Below, in pieces: positions 41,301 through 44,784 of a DNA stretch of 44,784 nucleotides. This stretch comes from JAAFHN01 sp031421855 (lineage in GTDB: Bacteria; Pseudomonadota; Gammaproteobacteria; Burkholderiales; Burkholderiaceae_C). The notes under the pieces are model-generated. The model did no database searches, was not told the DNA's origin, and saw nothing but the letters and a program-made list of their open reading frames with translations. Numbering within the stretch: position 1 is the first letter of the stretch; each line of letters begins with the position of its first letter. The translations under genes and the position numbers were made by a program. The stretch spans positions 1 to 44,784 of the forward strand of contig JANOPN010000002.1 of assembly GCA_031421855.1 (NCBI GenBank). The letters run 5' to 3'.

Positions 41301-41738
41301 GAGCTTATCTGCGTCGGCACGCCCAGGCCCAGCTTCACTTGTCGTCTGATTTGGCAACAAAACACGGACACCGCCCGTCGTCTCAATGGTGATTTCAACC
41401 TCTTGAGTGACCAAGGCCCCGTTTTTATCGATTAAGCGTACGCTCACCGGGGCGACGCCAATGCCATCGGCAGGCATGTTGTCAGCTTTCGCCTTGAGCT
41501 CGATTTTTTCGACAGGTGAGCCAATGCGCTCCAAGAAAGACGCAAATGGCCTGGGTGCGATCGTTCCTTGCCCACCCGTTTCGAAGAGGCTTTTCGCGTC
41601 CGCTACATCTGCGCTGGTGGGTGCGGGCGAAGTCTGCGCAACAACCATTGAGCAGCACAACCAAGCTGCGATCGCCGTCACCGAACGCACGCTGGCAGGA
41701 CTACCCGCAGCGAACAGGCGCGATTGTCTCAGCCTCAT
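38325..41738 (-). CDS. Large outer-membrane beta-barrel protein with an N-terminal Ig-like domain
   Basis: A 1137-residue exported protein with a signal peptide ending near VVAQ (about 35). Residues about 75-190 form an Ig-like/invasin-type domain (PVSVRLIDKNGALVTQEVEITIETTGG). From about 215 onwards, alternating hydrophobic strands and tight turns (DYLLTLNYDSDKDT, YSVGADWAVADKTRVYARLEQ, and on to WVLGVRYKFDEDVF) indicate a barrel of many strands. A 27-residue Pro/Ala/Lys tail follows the last strand. It is not a TonB receptor: no plug or TonB box is seen. It may export or display the DUF11-type giant. Its start overlaps that gene's stop by ATGA and it overlaps ompA likewise. Confidence 0.85.
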   Translation of the reverse strand: MRLRQSRLFAAGSPASVRSVTAIAAWLCCSMVVAQTSPAPTSADVADAKSLFETGGQGTIAPRPFASFLERIGSPVEKIELKAKADNMPADGIGVAPVSVRLIDKNGALVTQEVEITIETTGGVRVLLPNQTTSEAGPGRADADKLQPGIQTKVKGGLLTFDVIAPFKPEDIIVRVSVKGTSEKLQLRYIPELREMIAVGLLEGRLRSDKFDPRQLVPARDEDGFDRELKGYTREFNGGKSHLGARAALYLKGKVKGDYLLTLNYDSDKDTGKQLFSTIDPNAFYPIYGDSSIRGADAQSAHKLYVRLDKGLSHIFYGDFATNDPNPARTLGQYGRSMPGLRAHFEEGKVVANAFVSQQSFRQVVDEFPGRGVSGPYSVSNPNGIANTEKIELIVRSRFQTAQILKVTPLARSADYEFEPFSGQIVFRSPIPSVDDQLNPVSVRVTYEVEQGGERFAVAGGDVVLKLSDQLSVGVSAATDKNPAAPFDLAGVNVSLKLSKTTEIIAEIARSNSVVNTGASGFNANASANFAGKSGEFSGQAARIEIRHADEALRARLALSKATPEFNNPSGGLTGGKSDVATSIGWNATKALAVNGELQRSKDDVTGANSISGQLGADLKLTERLTIGAGARKVRQNSASLQETTQTNCSPATLNAGQLTINPGNIAGYNTGFGINQVGNQRIDPATGQLVVCNTSVGLVPVAGVPTALDRSQGFLRAAYTPIDSLTLDAELSRVVGDDATNLYKLGAKWRATQKLSLSASMQREFAETGQGQYSVGADWAVADKTRVYARLEQSRQYAGQYGLGTGPINSGLSLGFDSQYMEGGTIYSEYRLRDSGSGREVQSAVGIRNGFTMNVAEGVKLLTNIERLNSTAGQQTAIGVGLEYTADPLWKGSGRVEWRQDQANQNWLLTLNGSRKLDRNWTLVAREYLNLVDPRVAGVSKKYQNRAQIGFAFRPVDNSQFDALGLAENRLERDLGAGSDRNVDIISLRANYHPSRVWWVSGRYALKRVDELIEGVVRDNYTAQLFGGRVTYDITNRWTIGAQASLLQGSGGAKQYGYGLEAGYILVDNVWVTLGYNWRGFSDKDLTASEYTNRGWVLGVRYKFDEDVFKSSDSSTNKTLVPKATPAAPAAQTGKP

Positions 41739-44700
41739 TGCGCGCCTCCCGTGCTGAGCGGCGTTACGCCTCTTGGTGCGGGCATCACTTGTTGTGCGGG
41801 CATGTCAGTGCTTGGAGTCAATTTCAGTTCTGGCGTTTGCGATTCATTTTCCGGAACAAACGCACCGCCTTGCGCGCGGCGCGCCTTGACCTGATCGAGC
41901 ACCTCAGGGCTGCACGAACCTTCGATGAAGTCGGCGCGGAACAGTTCACCACCCTTGACATCAGCAAAGATGCTCGTCCCATCACCGGCGTTGCGGTTGC
42001 TGGATGGCAACATGCGCGCGCCACGTGGCAGTGTCGTGCGATCAACACGCAAGACATGTGTCTGCGACTTGATTCCGCACATGCTGTATTTGCCTTCCGC
42101 GTCTGTGATCACGAAGCTGCCGTCCAAGTTAACCAAACGAACACCTGGGATGCCCAACTCGTTCGAGCCGCCAACGTTGGACTGGATGCTGTTGCCGTCG
42201 CAGTCCATGTAGACCTTGCCGGCAATGCAGCCTTCGTTGCCCAACACGCCACCTTGAATCACGACCTTGGCTTGCGCCGTGTTGGAACGCAGTGGCCTAC
42301 CCGTTGCTGGGTCAGAGAAGTTAGCAAACGCGCGATTGATGCCATCACCTTGCTGCGACCCAACACCGATGCGAGTGAAGTAAGTCAGCGTCACAACCTG
42401 CCTGCGAGCCATGTTGCCAATCAAGAAGCTCAAATCGCTGCCAACGCCGCCAATGACAACTGCAGTCGATGTGCCTGCTGCAGTGCTTAACCGTGCAGTG
42501 CCTGGGATCAAACGGAACCCGGCAGGCAAAAGGTCGCGCAGCACCACACCGGCAACGGCTTGTGTATCGGACGTGTTGCTCAACGTGATTGTGTAGCGGA
42601 TGCTGTCGCCCAATTCCGCAACGGTTCGGTCGGCTGCCTTGGTCACGAGGATACGCCCGTCTACTGGTGCCGCGCTCTCAATCCGGTCCATCGGGATGTG
42701 GTTGTTGAACAGCTCAGGGGCAGCGTTGTTGAACGTTGAATAGAAGGCGCGCAGGAAGTAGTTCGTGCCGGCCCCATTCACACCCAGCGCTGGTTGTGTT
42801 TCGCTCGTCGACGCGTAGCAGCGGTCGCCAGAATTACCTGCGCATAGTCCGGCCCTTGGGTCATTCGGTAGAGTAACGCGCTCGCCAACTCGCCCAGCGC
42901 CGGGTGCTGATACACCCCCCAGCACCGCGAACACCGTGGCACCGTTCGCTACAGACGGTATGCCACCAGGTGCGACATCGCGATAGCCAGGGGCAGTCAC
43001 AGTGAACAGCCACGTACCAGCAGGTGGCGTCGTTTGCGGATCAATGTAGAACTGGTAGAGACCATCAGGTCCAGTTTCGAAGCGGGCGGAATCTCCTCCG
43101 GTTCCAAGATTCAACAAATACTTGGTTGCCAACTCGTATCCACCATTGGCCGTTGGTGCGAACAGGCTGACGGTTGCATTGCCAATCGGGGTGCGGTTGA
43201 CAGAGTCATAGATCCGTCCGTTCGGATCGAGCGGCAGATTTTGCTCGATGGTGTTGTCATTGTCGTACAACGTAACGAGACGAATGGCGCCTGACACGGG
43301 GCTTTGCGTTGCGGTGGACTGACCCGTGGACGGGTTACCGCCTGCAGTCAAAGCCGTTTGATTGAAAGGTGTTCCAAAGATCACGCCGTTCGCGGTGTTG
43401 CGGAAACGGACCTGATAGCTCACACCTGGGAGTAAATCAGATACGGTGTACGTGCCGTTCGGACCCGTGATTGCGGTACCGACGATGGTTCCGTCAACGT
43501 CGAGGACCTCAACTTTGTAATTTGGTAGTGGAACGTCACGTCCGCCGGTGCCCTCGTCGTTGTATCGCTTGTCGCGATCAACATCGAACCACACTCGACC
43601 GCTGAGCTTAGCTGTCTTGACACCAGGAACACGCACGACTGCGGTAACGGTATTGTTCACCAACGTGGACTCTGGCGTCGCCGTGGCGATACCCGCAGTC
43701 CAGCTCATGTCCTTACCTTGACTCTTCGGAACAACATAAGGGATCACGAAGGTCACGCTCGTGCGCGGCGCCATCTCGACAGCGGTGAACACGGTTGTTC
43801 TGCTGCCATTCGGCAACACGACAACGCCATACACATTGTCAGCATAGCCAGGGCCGTTATTCGCGAACGTGACCGTAACGTTGACGGTCGATCCAAGGGT
43901 TGCCGTGCCAGCCGGCACGCTGAGAACAGTACTGAGATCGGTGATGTTGAACATCTGTACCACGGTGACGCCGGTACTAACATTATTGGCAAGAATCGAC
44001 TCGTCCGTCGTTGTAGCAATGGTGCTGGTTCCAACGATGATGCCCGCTCTCGGCACAGCGTAGGTGAAGGTGAAGCTGGCGCTTGTGCCCGCAGGCATGC
44101 TGCCTACGTTGAAGCTGATCTGGTTGCCACTCAGTGTGCCGCCCGAGCTCACACCGGTCAGGGTGCCGCCAGCCAACACCACCGTGCGGGTGACGCTGTC
44201 TGCGACGCTTGGGCCGTTGTTGGTGAAGGTCACTTGTCCCGTGACAACCGTGCCAGCACTTGCCGTCGCTGGCATGGTGATCACGGTGGCTACGTCAGTC
44301 AATTTGATGATGTAGATGTTTGTCACATCAGCGTTATTCGCAGCAACAAGATCCGGCGTCGTTGTTGTTACAAAAGCGCGCCATTGACGCAAACCATCGG
44401 CCGCATCTGAAGGCACTACCCAAGGCACTGAATACTCATTGGTTGCACCGGGCAACAATATGCCGAGGGGGAACGTCAACACAGTGCCGTCCGGTTGCAC
44501 AACCGTACCCGTAACGTTCACCGCCGTTGAAACGCCAGCATTGGAGAACACGACGATCGCTGTGACGGTCTGGCCAGTCGTCGCAGTTTGTGGAGCAGAG
44601 ATCGTCACTCGGATATCGCTGACGATGAGGACCTGCAAGGAACGCACAGACACGTTGTTGACGGTGTTGGTCTCGCTTGTGCTGCTGGCGATGCTGGCTG

Positions 44701-44784
44701 TGGCGCTGACCGCTCCGGTGCTTGGCAGCACGTATGTGAAGGTGAACGTCGCGCTGGTGTTGGGCGCCATGCTGCCAACGTTGA
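41735..44784 (-). CDS. Giant DUF11/SdrB-type repeat surface protein (start beyond window)
   Basis: The visible C-terminal 1016 codons of a larger protein; the frame is open to the window edge and the in-frame codons NVGS precede MAPNTS, so the true start is upstream. It contains at least three DUF11/CARDB-like repeats of about 100-115 residues (VTFTNNGPSVADSV, VTFANNGPGYADNV, each closing with an SxTFTYxxP motif). SdrB/CNA-B-like domains follow (SGRVWFDVDRDKRYNDEGTGG, GKVYMDCDGNSIQSN), with a DUF11 module (GDSIRYTITLSNTSDTQ) between them. The C-terminal tail is Pro/Gln-rich. It is probably a large surface-exposed adhesin-like protein linked functionally to the barrel and OmpA genes. Confidence 0.85.
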   Translation of the reverse strand, partial: NVGSMAPNTSATFTFTYVLPSTGAVSATASIASSTSETNTVNNVSVRSLQVLIVSDIRVTISAPQTATTGQTVTAIVVFSNAGVSTAVNVTGTVVQPDGTVLTFPLGILLPGATNEYSVPWVVPSDAADGLRQWRAFVTTTTPDLVAANNADVTNIYIIKLTDVATVITMPATASAGTVVTGQVTFTNNGPSVADSVTRTVVLAGGTLTGVSSGGTLSGNQISFNVGSMPAGTSASFTFTYAVPRAGIIVGTSTIATTTDESILANNVSTGVTVVQMFNITDLSTVLSVPAGTATLGSTVNVTVTFANNGPGYADNVYGVVVLPNGSRTTVFTAVEMAPRTSVTFVIPYVVPKSQGKDMSWTAGIATATPESTLVNNTVTAVVRVPGVKTAKLSGRVWFDVDRDKRYNDEGTGGRDVPLPNYKVEVLDVDGTIVGTAITGPNGTYTVSDLLPGVSYQVRFRNTANGVIFGTPFNQTALTAGGNPSTGQSTATQSPVSGAIRLVTLYDNDNTIEQNLPLDPNGRIYDSVNRTPIGNATVSLFAPTANGGYELATKYLLNLGTGGDSARFETGPDGLYQFYIDPQTTPPAGTWLFTVTAPGYRDVAPGGIPSVANGATVFAVLGGVSAPGAGRVGERVTLPNDPRAGLCAGNSGDRCYASTSETQPALGVNGAGTNYFLRAFYSTFNNAAPELFNNHIPMDRIESAAPVDGRILVTKAADRTVAELGDSIRYTITLSNTSDTQAVAGVVLRDLLPAGFRLIPGTARLSTAAGTSTAVVIGGVGSDLSFLIGNMARRQVVTLTYFTRIGVGSQQGDGINRAFANFSDPATGRPLRSNTAQAKVVIQGGVLGNEGCIAGKVYMDCDGNSIQSNVGGSNELGIPGVRLVNLDGSFVITDAEGKYSMCGIKSQTHVLRVDRTTLPRGARMLPSSNRNAGDGTSIFADVKGGELFRADFIEGSCSPEVLDQVKARRAQGGAFVPENESQTPELKLTPSTDMPAQQVMPAPRGVTPLSTGGAQ

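Noticed and set aside
38325..41738. TonB-dependent receptor
   Set aside because: No plug domain or TonB box was seen; the N-terminal domain is Ig-like.

Overview
The window is chromosomal DNA from a betaproteobacterium, most likely Burkholderiales and close to the Comamonadaceae. The evidence is GC-rich coding, a GlmS gene beside an Lrp/AsnC regulator, a DUF1840 gene, a type III pantothenate kinase, and the aerobic CoA-ester route for anthranilate. No rRNA, tRNA or CRISPR array was seen. The genus cannot be fixed from the sequence alone.

Layout. (1) 1-4.2 kb: glmS (-) ending in an elaborate nest of palindromes, divergent from an Lrp/AsnC regulator, then a TetR regulator and a TPR protein. 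(2) 4.2-8.4 kb: an oversized tRNA CCA-adding enzyme (-), a GDSL lipoprotein and an OmpW-like porin (+), a shared terminator, and a glutathione S-transferase (-). (3) 8.4-21 kb: a long minus-strand run headed by a LuxR-type response regulator and a 7TM sensor kinase. It continues with a cysteine-rich secreted protein, a lectin-like secreted protein, a solitary secretin with a glycine-rich linker and a 300-residue tail, a GNAT acetyltransferase, a two-sensor-domain MFS fusion and a solitary ABC-type binding protein. Several junctions are ATGA overlaps. This is the best candidate for an undescribed envelope or secretion system. (4) 21-23.4 kb: an M81 (MlrC-like) peptidase overlapping coaX. (5) 23.5-28.7 kb: two decayed remnants of an acyltransferase-3 gene flank a block of about 4.8 kb bounded by a 16-bp direct repeat. 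The block holds an OmpR-type regulator/kinase pair, a PEBP-YHYH lipoprotein and a small secreted protein. (6) 28.9-37.1 kb: DUF1840, then a tightly packed plus-strand operon for anthraniloyl-CoA (2-aminobenzoyl-CoA) catabolism: monooxygenase/reductase, MarR, enoyl-CoA hydratase, acyl-CoA dehydrogenase, CoA ligase, thioesterase and RidA. (7) 37.2-44.8 kb: a minus-strand operon of a giant DUF11-type repeat protein (its start lies beyond the window), a large outer-membrane beta-barrel protein and an OmpA-family protein, coupled by ATGA overlaps.

Across these regions runs a dispersed repeat with a core of about 36 bp, found eight times. Three copies lie between genes, just after stop codons. Five lie inside coding sequence: two in cca, and one each in the acyl-CoA dehydrogenase, the thioesterase and the extreme C-terminus of the monooxygenase. 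Each keeps the reading frame and adds a hydrophilic segment at a place where the family normally has a short loop or a chain end. With the secretin/lectin operon and the nested palindrome at glmS, this is the most unusual content of the window.
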